A DNA stretch of 64,000 nt, taken from NCBI GenBank assembly GCA_007115705.1, contig QXEO01000546.1, forward strand, positions 9,771,007-9,835,006. Reading direction: 5' to 3'. The translations under genes were made by a program, and so were the position numbers. Source of the DNA: Dactylis glomerata. Its lineage: Eukaryota > Streptophyta > Magnoliopsida > Poales > Poaceae. The notes under the pieces are model-generated. The model was not told the origin of the DNA. It did not search any database and saw only the letters and a list, made by a program, of their open reading frames with translations. Positions 34,857 through 46,439 of the stretch are shown here, one piece after another (the stretch's first letter is position 1; each line of letters begins with the position of its first letter).

Positions 34857-36422
34857 ATGGCGGCGTCCACGGAGCTGCACTTCGTTCTGGTGCCGCTGGT
34901 GGCGCAGGGCCACATCATCCCGATGGTGGACCTGGCGCGCATCGTCGCCGCGCGCGGGCCGCGGGTCACTGTCGTCACCACGCCCGTCAACGCCGCGCGC
35001 AACAGGGCGGCCGTGGAGGCTGCCAACAGGGCTGGCCTCGCCGTCGAGCTCGTCGAGCTCCCGTTCCCCGGCCCGCAGCTCGGGCTGCCGGAGGGGCTGG
35101 AGGCCATGGACCAGCTGGTCAATAAGGACATGTACCTCACGTTCTTCCACGCCATCTGGAAGATGGCCGAGCCGCTGGAGGAGTACGTCCGGGCGCTGCC
35201 CCGGCGTCCGGACTGCCTTGTCGCCGACGCGTGCAACCCGTGGACGGCTTCTGTGTGTGAACGTTTCGGCATCCCGAGGCTGGTGATGCACTGCCCGTCC
35301 ACCTACTTCCTCCTCGCCGTGCACAACCTGTCTGCGCACGGCGTGTACGACCGCGTCGCCGACGACATGGAGCCGTTCGAGGTGCCGGACTTCCCGGTTC
35401 GCGCTGTCGGGAACAAGGCCACCTTCCGGGGCTTCTTCCAGAACCCCGGCGTGGAGAAGGAGCAGCAAGACGTGATCGACGCCGAGGCCACCGCCGACGG
35501 CATACTGATCAACACGTTCCGGGCCGTCGAGGGCGTTTTCGTCGACGCGTACGCCGCGGCGCTCGGCCGGAGGACATGGGCAGTCGGGCCGACGTGCGCC
35601 TCCTCGACAATGGACGCCGACGCCAAGGCCGGCCGCGGCAACCGCGCCGATGTCGACGCCGGCCATATCGTCTCGTGGCTCGACGCCAGGCCTCCGGCAT
35701 CCGTGCTGTACATCAGCTTCGGCAGCATCGCGCGGCTGCCGGCGAAGCAGCTCGCCGAGGTTGCGCGCGGACTCGAGAATTCAGGGCGGCCATTCGTGTG
35801 GGCCATCAAGGAGGCCAAGACGGACGCCGCCGTGAGGACGCTGCTTGACGACGAAGGCTTCGAGGGGCGCGTCAAGGACAGAGGCCTCCTGGTGCGCGGG
35901 TGGGCGCCGCAGGTCACCATTCTATCGCACCCGGCGGTGGGCGGCTTCCTCACACACTGCGGCTGGAACGCGACGCTAGAGACCATCTCGCACGGCGTGC
36001 CGCCACTGACATGGCCCAGCTTCGCCGACCAGTTCTCCAGTGAGCGGCTTCTCGTGGACGTGCTCGGCATCGGCGTCAGGTCTGGCGTGAAGGTGCCGGT
36101 AATGAATGTCCCTGAGGAGGCCGAGGGTGTTCAGGTGGTGAGCGGTGACGTGGAGAAAGCGATCGCCAAGGTGATGGACGACGGGCCGGAAGGGGCAGCC
36201 AGGAGGTCCAGGGCCAAGGAGCTCGCCGAGGACGCCAGAGCGGCCATGGCGGAAGGCGGGTCGTCCTACTCGGACCTGACGGACATGATCCGCTATGTCT
36301 CGGAGCTCTCGAGGAAGAGAAGAGACGAGGAAACATGCTCGACGGCCCTCACGGCGGCAGAGCTAGGGCACAACAAAGGAGAAAAGATCCAAGCCGACAC
36401 TGCATTGTCAGTACAGTCCTAA
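34857..36422 (+). CDS. UDP-glycosyltransferase, UGT73-like (copy 2)
   Basis: Single-exon family-1 glycosyltransferase of 521 aa. The start is ATG 34857, in register with copy 1 ('TELHFVLVPLVAQGHIIPM'); the open frame extends upstream only from a TTG. Catalytic His19. The PSPG box is at residues 349-392, WAPQV to DQ, with HCGWN at 367-371 and the final Gln favouring UDP-glucose. It is colinear with copy 1 throughout, but its tail after 'YVSELSRKRR' is longer and unrelated. It is intact, with TATA and leader in place. The two copies are inverted, head-to-head across about 30 kb, of which 22.7 kb is the LTR nest. Acceptor unknown; cytosolic glucosylation of a hydrophobic small molecule is the family role. 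Confidence 0.94.
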   Translation: MAASTELHFVLVPLVAQGHIIPMVDLARIVAARGPRVTVVTTPVNAARNRAAVEAANRAGLAVELVELPFPGPQLGLPEGLEAMDQLVNKDMYLTFFHAIWKMAEPLEEYVRALPRRPDCLVADACNPWTASVCERFGIPRLVMHCPSTYFLLAVHNLSAHGVYDRVADDMEPFEVPDFPVRAVGNKATFRGFFQNPGVEKEQQDVIDAEATADGILINTFRAVEGVFVDAYAAALGRRTWAVGPTCASSTMDADAKAGRGNRADVDAGHIVSWLDARPPASVLYISFGSIARLPAKQLAEVARGLENSGRPFVWAIKEAKTDAAVRTLLDDEGFEGRVKDRGLLVRGWAPQVTILSHPAVGGFLTHCGWNATLETISHGVPPLTWPSFADQFSSERLLVDVLGIGVRSGVKVPVMNVPEEAEGVQVVSGDVEKAIAKVMDDGPEGAARRSRAKELAEDARAAMAEGGSSYSDLTDMIRYVSELSRKRRDEETCSTALTAAELGHNKGEKIQADTALSVQS

Positions 36423-37511
36423 GCTGCATAGCTACTTGCAAACTAATTAAGGCTTGTTCGGTTCTATCCACCAAGGGATTAAACCCTGCCACTATGTGAT
36501 ACAACCACCATATATACCATTCAGTTAATCCCAGCTATTGTTGCTTTGAATTCAGAATTCGACATTATAGGTAGTAATTTCCCACGCACCAACCAGAGCA
36601 GCAATACAAACAGGTCCATACAAGATCAGTTCAAGCTGTAACTTCTGACTAAGTACACTGAGATTATGGCAGTGATTGAGGAAGAGTAAACAAAGTGGAA
36701 CACCAACATTAAGAGATTTATTGACCATACATTTTTCCACAATTCAAGTGCCTCTTCTATACACAATAGTATAGACTTCACAGCACCTCCTCTTTAGTTG
36801 CCCTTTTGCTTGATGCTTCTGTTTTTGTCAGTGTACTGCTCCTCAACTGAAGAATTCCCATGAAGATAAAGGTCAAACAAATGACAATGTAAAAGATAAA
36901 GTAAGAATTAATCAATAACAGTTGATGAGCACATTCATTTTGACATGGAAAATATCCATATGGTATAGGAAAAATACACATGAAGAGATAATAAACAACA
37001 CCTAAGGTAATTCTGAATTTCATGCACAACAGTACAAGATTCAGTTGTGCTATGGGAAATTTTCAGTTTTGTGAGTTAGGCAGCAACTGATGGACACAAC
37101 ACAAATGGGCATAGTAAGAATTCACGGCATCAGCAACATCTAGCATATTGTTTTGCACTAACCTAAACATATGTTCATGCAGCAACTTCAGGTACAGCTA
37201 CAAGAAATATGGCAAGCAAAAAGCTAGATTGGCAATTACAAGAAACTATGCACACTTACAAGAAAATCAATACTACATATAAATATGAAACCTTTTGTCA
37301 TGCCCACAAACTTTTTTGCCATGCCCACAAAATGATCAAAACAATATAGATATACTGATAAAGAAATAAAGTTGAGAAAACTTATATGTTCAGGAGGATT
37401 ATGCTTTCCACTATTTAATGTGCAAAGCTGTATATGACACTACATGGATGTATGTCATTACTCATTACAAGCTGCTTCAAAACTGAATACTGTTTAGTAT
37501 GTCATCAGCAA
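36423..37511. other. 3' flank of UGT copy 2 and duplicated segment (unit 1), no gene
   Basis: The first 120 bp contain 'ggcttgttcggttctatcc' and 'gggattaaa', which recall a Tourist/Harbinger MITE end without a delimitable element. From about 37030 the sequence is homologous to 50210-50660 and 51600-51690 (shared words: atgggca, aaaatcaatactacatata, gaggattatgctt, gcttcaaaactgaatactg). An 83-codon hydrophobic minus frame (37029-36778) shows no recognised domain. Confidence 0.45.
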
Positions 37512-39997
37512 CTGCTTTTTTTTTTATGGTCACCGGGGGGGGAAAAAATCCCCACCTGAATTTTCTCATTTATAAAGATTGTTTGACGCAACAGAGGGCC
37601 TTTTGGAGCCGTATAAGATTTACAGGGGAAGGCAAGAAGCCAAGAAGGTAACGAGAAAAAGAAGGAAAAAACAAAGCAGCTTTGGCAGCCGAGGAGATTT
37701 CTAGTCGCCAAGGCAGGCAAGCCAAGACGACGCCGCATGGTCGAGAGCGGCAGGCAGGCGTTTGCGCCAGAGGCGAGCGTCATCACGGCAGCTTCGAAGC
37801 AGGAAAGGGAGACTGGGGCGCTGCTCGCGGAAGACAACAGCGTTTCGGTGCTTCCACAGGTGCCAGCAGCAGAGAAGAGTAAAGGTCGACGCCGTTTCCC
37901 CGGGCACCGCCGGGACGGGGGCATAGGAGTGGAGCTCCCGGACGTCGGGGTTGGGGGGAAAAGAGCCCCAACACTCTCCCAGAACAGCACAGCAAGGCTG
38001 CACCCGAACACGATGTGGTTTGCGGTCTCACCCGGGCAACCGCAGATGGGACAGACGTCCTCAGACGCCGCGATAATGTTCCTCCTCGCAAGGGAGCTTC
38101 TGCACTGGATCCTGTCCCTCGAAAGGAGCCATGCAAAATTCTTCACCTTGGAAGGGGCAAAATTTCTCCAGACAAAGGCGAAGTAGGGGGCATCCACCCC
38201 GCCCCAAGTACGCAGCTTGTACAGCGCGGCTGCATCGAGGGCACCACATGGCTTCCGGCACCGGAGCAAAACACGGCAGTCAGGGGCGGGAGAGAGGTGG
38301 AAACCTTCCAGCAGTCCATGCAGTACAGCCAGATCCCTCTCACTAGCACTGGTCAGCCGCGGCACCAAGGCTCGACGTAGATTTGCGCCGACCACAGACT
38401 GGACCGTGGCGCCCGGATACAGCGCGTGCGAGAACAAGGCCGGGAACTGGCAGCAGAGCGGGAGGGTGCCAAGCCAGGAGTCGAGCCAGAACGCAGTACG
38501 GCACCCATCACCCACGCAGACGCGCGTAAGGGAACGGTACATGGGCATCAGAGCAACGAGGCTCTGCCAGTGCAGCCCGACAGCGCGCCCGCCGACGGCC
38601 GTAGCCCACGCCCAGCGCGGCCACGGCGCGGAAGGATCAGCGTGAAGGCGATGCACAAGTTTGAGCTGCAGGCAGTCATTTTTGTCCGAGAGCTTCTTGA
38701 TACCAAGGCCGCCCTCTTCCTTCGGCCGGCAGACGTCGCTCCACGCGACCAAGCACTTGGCACCGCCCGTTGTTCCCGTGACATTCCAGAGGAAAGAGCG
38801 GCGCAGCCCCTCGATAGCACGGAGGAGGCCGGGGGGGAGCCCGATGGCACCCATAGCGAAATTTGGGAGGGCGTCGAGCACAGCATTGAGCAGGATCACA
38901 CGCCCGCCGGAGGACAGGAGGACGGCGCACCACCCAGAAAGGTAGCGGTCAACCTTGGCAATCATGGGGGCAAAGTGTTCCAGCTTCAACTTCTCGGCAG
39001 CAAGCGGGAGACCAAGGTAGGTCTGCGGGAAACCCTCCATGCGGCATCCCAGCGCAGACTGAATCTCGATGAGCAGCGGGGCGGGAACATGCATGGGAAC
39101 GAGAGTACTCTTGTGGAAGTTTATCGTCAGTCCGGTGGCAGCAGCAAACATGTCCAGCAGATCCTTCAGACGCCGGGCGGCCGCTGCGTCGGCACGCACG
39201 ATGATAAGGGTATCATCGGCGTACTGGAGCACGGGACAGGGGTCACTGCAAACCAGGGGGTGGCGGAGGAGCGGGTCCTGACGGATCATCTGCTGCAGCA
39301 CGTCGGCAACCAAAAGGAACAAGTATGGAGAGAGGGGATCCCCCTGCCGCAGCCCTCGCTTGCAATCAATCCAGGCACCAGGAATTCCATTCAAGAGAAC
39401 AGCAGACTTTGACGATGATAGGATCATATCCATCCAGTCACACCACTGCTCCGGAAACCCACGAACAAGCATGATTTTTCGGAGGCTGCCCCAGTCAATC
39501 GAATCAAAAGCTTTAGAGAAATCCAGCTTCAAAACCAGGGTGGGCGTTTTGCGCTTGAAGCAGCACTGGACAAGCTCCGAAGCGAACACAAAGGTTTCAG
39601 AGATGCTCCTGCCAGAGAGGAAACCCGACTGGTTCTCATCAACCAAGTGCCCAACCTGATCCTGCAAACGAGACGTCAGAGCTTTGCAGACCATCTTGAC
39701 CGAGCAGTTCTGCAGGGATATGGGGCGGAACGAGCCCGGAGCCAGCAGTCCGTCAGCTTTCGGCAACAGCACGACATGCGCACGATTGATGGCGTTCAGA
39801 TCAGCACGGCGGGCATGGACAGCGGCGAACAGACGCATCATCGCCGGTTGAACCACAGGCCAGGCAGCCCGGTAGAAGGATGGGCCAAGCCCATCGGGGC
39901 CCGGGGCGCTAGACTTGTCCATGCCGCAAACCGCAGCCTTGACCTCCAGCTCACCGAAAGGGGCCAAGAGAGCCAGCCCGTCGACACGCCGTGCTTT
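37512..39997 (-). pseudogene. 5'-truncated LINE with long RT frame
   Basis: On minus the element starts inside the region before RT ('GELEVKAAVCGMDKSSAPGP', about 39960) and runs through a full RT domain: 'PISLQNCSVKMVCKALTSRL', 'LVLKLDFSKAFDSIDW', 'RGLRQGDPLSPYLF', catalytic 'YADD' (39212-39223) and 'TYLGLPL'. It ends with a zf-RVT module ('CPICGCPGETANHIVFGC'). A single-base slip near the G-run at 37953-37958 moves the true C-terminus ('ASSWLACLGD') into the next frame. The 3' end is an oligo(A) tail on minus (37513-37522). The endonuclease is absent, so it was truncated at insertion. The flanks match the uninterrupted sequence near 51695. Confidence 0.85.
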
Positions 39998-40880
39998 AAA
40001 ACTGCAGAATGCAGAATGTCTCAAATTCTGTTCTTAACTGGTACTAGCAGAAACACGTGCAAACCTAAATTTCAATAGTAAAGAAACCTGTAGTTTAGTC
40101 ATGATAAAACAAACAGTCTACCTTCCAGCTCAAATGAGTGGTTGAAACTAATGCTTACCTATCTGATATCAATAGAGGATAGACTGAGATAAACCCACCA
40201 AATACCAGTTTAGCCTCAATAAATGAAAGTTGTAATTGATAAAGAATTTTAACAGAATTACAATATTATGCAAACATGAAGTTTCCGTGTCAAGGTGGCA
40301 CAACCCCTACCCAACAGTGGTGGTTAACACAGTACACTGACTCTACAGAACAGAACAGAGGTGCATATTGATGTTAGCACATGGAACCAATTATAAGAGT
40401 CCGCAAGTGTTATTTCTGAACAGGAAAGATTCCTTTAAAGCCAATAGCTAGAAAATTTGATTGTTACATTGTTTCACCTCGTGTAGTGACAAAACCCTTA
40501 GCACACAAGGGACTATTAAGAGTGGCTGTGTATTGTATTATTAATTTTACAGGGATGGTGTGCTTGTCTATCAAGCATGATAACAAAAATGGAGAGAATA
40601 CTAAATTAAAAAATACCTTGATTTTCTCTAACAGAGAACTAAGCTAGACTTTCTTATATTAGTTCTTTGTTTGGCAACCGATTGCCAGTTACAACATGGC
40701 AAAAGGCAAAAAGCAGTTGTCTACACCAACCCACACAACTAACTGTCGTTAAACAACAAAAAACTTGAACTCGTGAGTCATGCATGAATCAGCTAATATG
40801 CATGTCAAAAAAAAAAGAATCAGCTAATATTAAGTACCTGTAGTTGTAAGACATCTGTCAATCATTGCGCTGGTTTCAAA
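39998..40880. other. Duplicated segment (unit 1), no gene
   Basis: The first 130 bp match 51700-51800 (aaactgcagaatg, ttcttaactgg, aaatttca, gtaaagaaacct, tttagtca). The rest is AT-rich non-coding DNA up to the Helitron. Confidence 0.5.
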
Positions 40881-41118
40881 TCTATACATATATAAAAGAT
40901 GAAGCTTTTGACGTTTGATTAGCTATGCCACTTAGCAAATTGATACTGTAGAAAACAGTTTTGATGCTCATCTACAGTGCTCCACCGTCCACCGACTAAA
41001 TTATTGGTAAAATTCGAGATTTCTTTCGTGTGTCTATCACGCGATCAAAGCGCTGGACGTCTCCAGATGAGGTCTCTGGCGGTGGGCCGTCTGATTCGTA
41101 TGGGCTAGCCTACAGACA

Positions 41119-41640
41119 TTGCATGTGATGGATTTCCTTCCTTCTAATCTTCTCCACCGCTTTGAATATTTTTTTTCTTCGTGGCCTCTCTCGAAAGACC
41201 TCGTGGCAGCCTTTTTTTCATCTCATCTCCTCTGCCATGCACCACTCCTCGATGAGCTCCAACGCCACCGCGCCTACCTGCCTATCCATGTCGCCGCCGT
41301 CCGGTGCACCTCCTGCCCGGTCTCCCAAGCAGTTTCCCCCACCATCGCACCGACCCCGCGCTCCCAATCGTGCCGCCGTGCTGAACCTAGCGCCGCCTCT
41401 CCTGCCGGCGCTCCTCGACCCCTGGCCCGCGCCTTCATCTGCTCCTGCTCACCACCGGTAAGGTTCGGCGATGCTCAGCCGTCCCAGCTCCAGTGGCTAT
41501 TGCTACAATACGTCTAGGCGTGCTGCTTCCAGAACAAGGAGGAGGCCGCCCAGCTGCTCTCCCCCGACAGGAGAAGGAGGAGGTCGCTGAGCAACCGCTG
41601 CGCCAGGTGAGCTCGACCTCCGCCGTCGGATTTTTCTTTT
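41119..41640 (+). other. GC-rich exon-like segment inside the Helitron
   Basis: This block is far more GC-rich than the rest of the Helitron. It has overlapping open frames of 132 and 99 codons rich in Pro, Ser and Ala, and a donor-like 'ccggtaagg' at about 41456. It looks like a captured host 5' exon or leader. No domain is recognised. Confidence 0.35.
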
Positions 41641-43059
41641 TCTCACGCTTTCTTTTTTCTGTTCATGTTCTTGGTCTCAGATTTGGGGATTTTGTTTGCT
41701 GAACAGGGCATTTCGGATGTGAATACGAGGTAGATGATGTGGATTGTGGAGTACGTCTGCACATCGGGGTACATATTGCTTCAGATCAGCTCCTCTCTCT
41801 CTCCCTCTCGCTCCATTTCAATCCTGAATTCCCGATAGCTTGTTTTTCATATTCAGGTTTATTGATTATCTTGCACATTGTACTTTTCTGAAGTCTAATA
41901 GATGCACGGCCTAGCTGCAAATAAACGTTAGGAAAATCTGCTCCTTTGACCCTTCTTTTAGGAAAGATTAATCAATTCTTATGTTTGTCATTCAGAGTTG
42001 CATATTTCAGATGTTAGGAAAATCATTTGGCATGTTTCCCATATGCAACAGCTATTTGTGTGTTTCTTTCAGGGGCAAAGTGGTGAATACATGGAGAGAA
42101 GGAAACCTAACTCGATTTATTTGGGCTATTTACCGTTCTTTATTGGCTAGGCTCAAACCTGTTCACCGATGAGCACACCACTGCGGGCGAGCAAACAATG
42201 CCCGTTCCGCCGCCGCGCCCATGGCAGCCATCCGGTGGCCATTGGTGGGGGTGAGATCTCTCTCTTCCTCTTCCATGATATTTTTTCCGTTGTTTCCTTC
42301 TACATTGTTTGGAGCATATCAATCATTGTCTGTAAGATGTGGATTAGATGGCTACAGTATCGTAGAGGTTCATCAGGTTTGATTAGTATCAGGCAATTCT
42401 GAACATTACTGGTTTCCAAAACATACCATGGTAAGATATTAATCATACCGTGTTTTATGTAGAGAAACAGCCATCGTTGCTCTCTGAAGTGAGCACACCA
42501 GGCAGCATCCAGTTCATTGGCGTGACCATTTGCCAGTTTTCAGGTCATATGTGCAGTGCAAATGGAGATGGCACCAAACTGATGCACTAATTTCAGTACA
42601 AATGCTTACTACCTTTAAAAAATAAAGGAGCAACTCTGTTTTTATGGCCTACTGATGGTTTCATTCTATTCCAGGGTGGCACTAGCACTACTGAAGTAAA
42701 CGTTGTCAAAGACAAGATCAATTGTATTATACCGCTAAAACAATATACAAACGGTAATATTACTGCTTTGTATGTACCAGCTGACAAGGGATTTTTTTAC
42801 CCTCCTACGTAATTCCGGTGAGTTGAGATAGTGAATTTTTTTGGCCTTTACGGAACCTTATTTATTCAGTAAAATGTATGTGAATTGAGGACTATATTAA
42901 TTCTTTCCTGCAGTTGCAGTATTGTTTTTATGCATAACATTCGCTTAAAGGAATCCTTATGTGCCTAGGTGTTACTTTTCCTCAACTAAACTATTTTGTA
43001 GCTTCAGTTCAGTTTTGATTTGGTACCTACATTCTGTACATTCAATCATTCAAGTTTCA

Positions 43060-45330
43060 TGCAATAAGTGTATTTTCCTGGTCATCCTGAATATGGTGCT
43101 TTGGTAAAGATTTAGGAATATACTAATTAGGCGTTTATTTATTGTATCCACCTTTAGTCTTTGGGCTATAGTATAGTTACTAACTAACATGCAGTTTTGT
43201 CCTTGATACATTGTTGCTATAAACAACCATTGAGAATACTATTTTGCTACAACATAGTTTGTGCAATTTGAGCTTCCAATAGTTCAGTAGATGATACTGT
43301 CTGACAACATTAGTCCGTTCACCATCATGTAAATTGCATGACCTATCTACAAAATATCTCACAATTTGGCTTTCCTCCATGGTAATAATATTTCTCTGCT
43401 ACAAATAATTGCAGTTTATGTGTGCGGTTATATGGTAAGGCAAGCTTTTATCAAGTGATACAGAACATTATTCATGAACAGCTCCACAGTGTTTGATAGA
43501 GTTACTTAAAGAACGATCATTATAAGCTCTATGAGCATTTTCTGATGCTATGGAAAAATTATTTTGTTTTAAATAAATAACCTACCAGATCAAGAGATAG
43601 CATTTCCCATGTGTTGTGTGCTATTCCGTTGATCGATGAATTTTTAAGATCAGAAAAAAACTTCGTATATTTATGTTTATTAGCATTTCTACTACTTTGG
43701 GAGCCCACGTAGATGAAGGGAAGTTTCTACTGATTGTTTGAAGTTTCTACACAAGTAACACTGTCTTACGACTAGATATGAATCTATGATGCAATTCAGG
43801 CATCGGAAAGCCGAGGTGAGCTCTAAATTTCTATAACTTCTGTTTCCGTAGCTATCGGTGCATTATTCATGATTATTGAAGTAAATATCACACCTTTTTA
43901 TAATAAATATTCAGAGAACCACATTGTAATCAAATAGTGAACTGGAATTGCGACCCAATGTTCTGCCTGATGTAGAATTCAGTTTGCAATTTCAGAAGTT
44001 CTCCCAATTCATCTTTTGAGGTATGGCCAACAGATTTTGTAGTATAGAAAAGGTAATTAGTTAATGTTTACTACTGCCCCAGTACACACTGCCCTGGAAC
44101 TCTCTGATGTCCCCCCCCTTGCCACCGCGCCTTTTCTCCAAGGCCCCCTCGGCAACCGATGTGCTTACGGGCGTGACGATTCCTGCTTCATTTGGTAATG
44201 TATCTCTCGTGTTTATTCCCCTTGTTTATTGCAGCTGCACCTTGGCAACCGATGTGCTTACGTGTGGATGCCTGCTTCATTTGGTAATGTATCTCTTGTG
44301 TTTTATTCCCCTTCTTTATTGCAGCTGCGCTATATGTGAATTGAGAAATTATATATTCATCCTGTTGTGCGATTTATGAAAAAAAAAAGATCATAGAAAC
44401 CCTACATGTTTCAGGCAACAGGTATTTTTGCTGCTATCCAGAGTATCGTGCTTTGCTAAAAATTTCAGAACATGCTTATTAGGCATTTACTTACTGCGTT
44501 CACATTTGGTCTTTCTACTATGCTATTGTCTATTTACTTATTTACCAATTAGCAGTGTGATTTTGTTCTTGCTGCATAATGGCTACTAACTAATAATACT
44601 ACTTTGCTAAACCAACAATGCAGGTTTTGTTCACATTTCAACTTCCATCAGTTCAATTGATGATATTTTCTGGAGACTTTAGTCTGTTAATTCGCAAAAA
44701 AGGAGACTTTAGTCTCTTCATGGTAATAGTATTGCTCAGGTTATGTGTTTCATGATTTGGTAAGGCAATCATTTATTGGGCCATACACAAAATTGTTTAT
44801 TAACGGCTGACGTTTTGAGAAAATTAATTATGACAGAATTATTCCTTTTGGCGCTATGAGATTTTTCTGATGCTATGGAAAATTTCCTCTCTTTCAAAAA
44901 AATAATAACCTACCTCACCAGGGGATAACCCTACCTATGTGTTGTGGTTGTTGTTCCCTTCCCTTGATCGATAATTTCATGGCGTTCTGTATAGCTTGCA
45001 GTAGTTCAGATTATAATGCAATCTTCTACTGTTTGGTACACTTTCCACCATAATGCTTAAATAGATCCGACAGCCACTTCATATATTCTTAGTTAGTGGT
45101 ATTTCTACTGCTTCGTTATCCCAGATAGATGAGATGAGTTTCTACTAGCTGTTTGTAGGTTCAAACATGAGGAACCTAAATAATATATCATGTATTATAA
45201 CTAATGATACATATCCGGGGCACAACTATGGTGTCGGAGACCTCAGGCGAGATCTACATAATCCATGACTACTGTTTTTCTAGCTACTGGTGGATTGTTC
45301 ATGATTGTTAAGTTCGATAGCACACCTTCT
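43060..45330 (+). repeat. Diverged internal duplication within the Helitron
   Basis: 43060-43900 and 44410-45330 are colinear copies: both carry 'gtgctttg', 'ttaggca/ttaggcg ttta', 'tgattttgttctt' or 'gttttgtcctt', 'gttcatgatt', and end near 'cacacctt'. Between them lies a near-perfect tandem pair of about 94 bp (44148-44241 and 44242-44335), each holding 'caaccgatgtgcttacg' and 'tgcttcatttggtaatgta'. No coding. Confidence 0.6.
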
Positions 45331-46439
45331 TCCTGTTGCTGTTATGTATCTGGTGATCTTCCTTCTTTTTCCATTTCTGCTGGGCTATCTTCAGTTCCGG
45401 TTGTCCGAGTTTAATACCTTTTATTTTAGAAGACACTTCTTTTTTGTTTACTTCTGCTTGGATCATCTGAATTTCCTTGCAGTTCTCTACAGGGAAGCTC
45501 TTCATGGTTGGTGGAAGGTTTGTTTCCGTTCTTACGCCCTTTGATTTTGCTCTTCAGTTTTCTTGCTTAAATTCTCGATTCCTTCTTGAATCTGCCATAT
45601 TGATTGACGTTCTCCTCTGATTTCCTTGCTTGCGTATCTGCACCTCCGTACTAAAGATAGATATCAGTGTGCATGTTACAACGGCAATGCAGACCATTTT
45701 AGTCAAAGATGTCTGACAACCAAGCCACGAGTGCAAGATCATTGTGCGTGTCGCGAGTGTCCAGTAATACAGAGATCAGGAAACACGAAGGAATCTATTA
45801 TAGATTATCTTATATGAATTGTATTTTCTTCGTCATCAACTGCTGATGTATTGTGCTTACCACACATTTTCCTACTAGGTATCCAGTCAATTTACTTCAA
45901 CAGTTCTACCTCACCGTGCACTCTTTATTCATCCAATCTTTGTAATTGTACTCTTTATTAGTTCAATCTATGTAAGTGTACTGTCGCAAGAACATCATGA
46001 ACAATCAGCTCTGTATCCTGGCAAATAAGACTGAATAATCACCCCGTACTCTTTCCCTACTTATTTTTAGTTTCTTCCAGTACAATGATTAATCTCACCA
46101 TAGGGACAATAATGTTTAAATTTGAAGTACTACTTAAAAAACAAATCATCTACTTGGGCAATGAAATCATACTCCAACTTGGGGACGGCAGCACTAAAAT
46201 TGTTTGTACTTAGCTTCATTTTTACAATATGAGATTTCCTCAGAGAATTTATGTTCGGTTATCTAATATCTCAAGAGTCACTATGCAAAGTAAATCTACC
46301 TTAGATACATATATTATACATATATAAATAGCATCCCACGGGCGCGGCGTGCCGCCGCGCCATGCCTTCCTAGTACATCAGAAAATGAAAAGTAAATGCA
46401 AATTGTCGTAGCTGGGAAGATCCACAGATATGAATACCA

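Larger units (their letters stand above)
40881..46373 (+). mobile_element. Non-autonomous Helitron, 5.5 kb
   Basis: It begins TCTATACATAT after an A (40880) and ends CTAG before a T (46374), the A^T insertion rule of Helitrons. Eight bases before CTAG is a strong hairpin with a 9-bp stem ggcgcggcg (46341-46349) / cgccgcgcc (46353-46361) and loop tgc. There are no TIRs or target duplication, as expected. The duplicated segment near the second F-box gene shows the empty site 'ttcaaa|tacatcag' at 53858/53859. No Rep/helicase coding is seen. Confidence 0.9.

Noticed and set aside
34701..35666. 321-codon minus frame opposite UGT copy 2 (and a similar 254-codon plus frame opposite copy 1, 3053-3817)
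   Set aside because: Antisense shadow frames produced by high GC at third codon positions; Arg/Gly/Ala-rich with no domain.
36440..36545. Tourist-like MITE end (ggcttgttcggtt)
   Set aside because: Only one end is recognisable and no inverted partner was found.
38426..39412. 328-codon plus frame
   Set aside because: Shadow of the LINE RT frame on the opposite strand.
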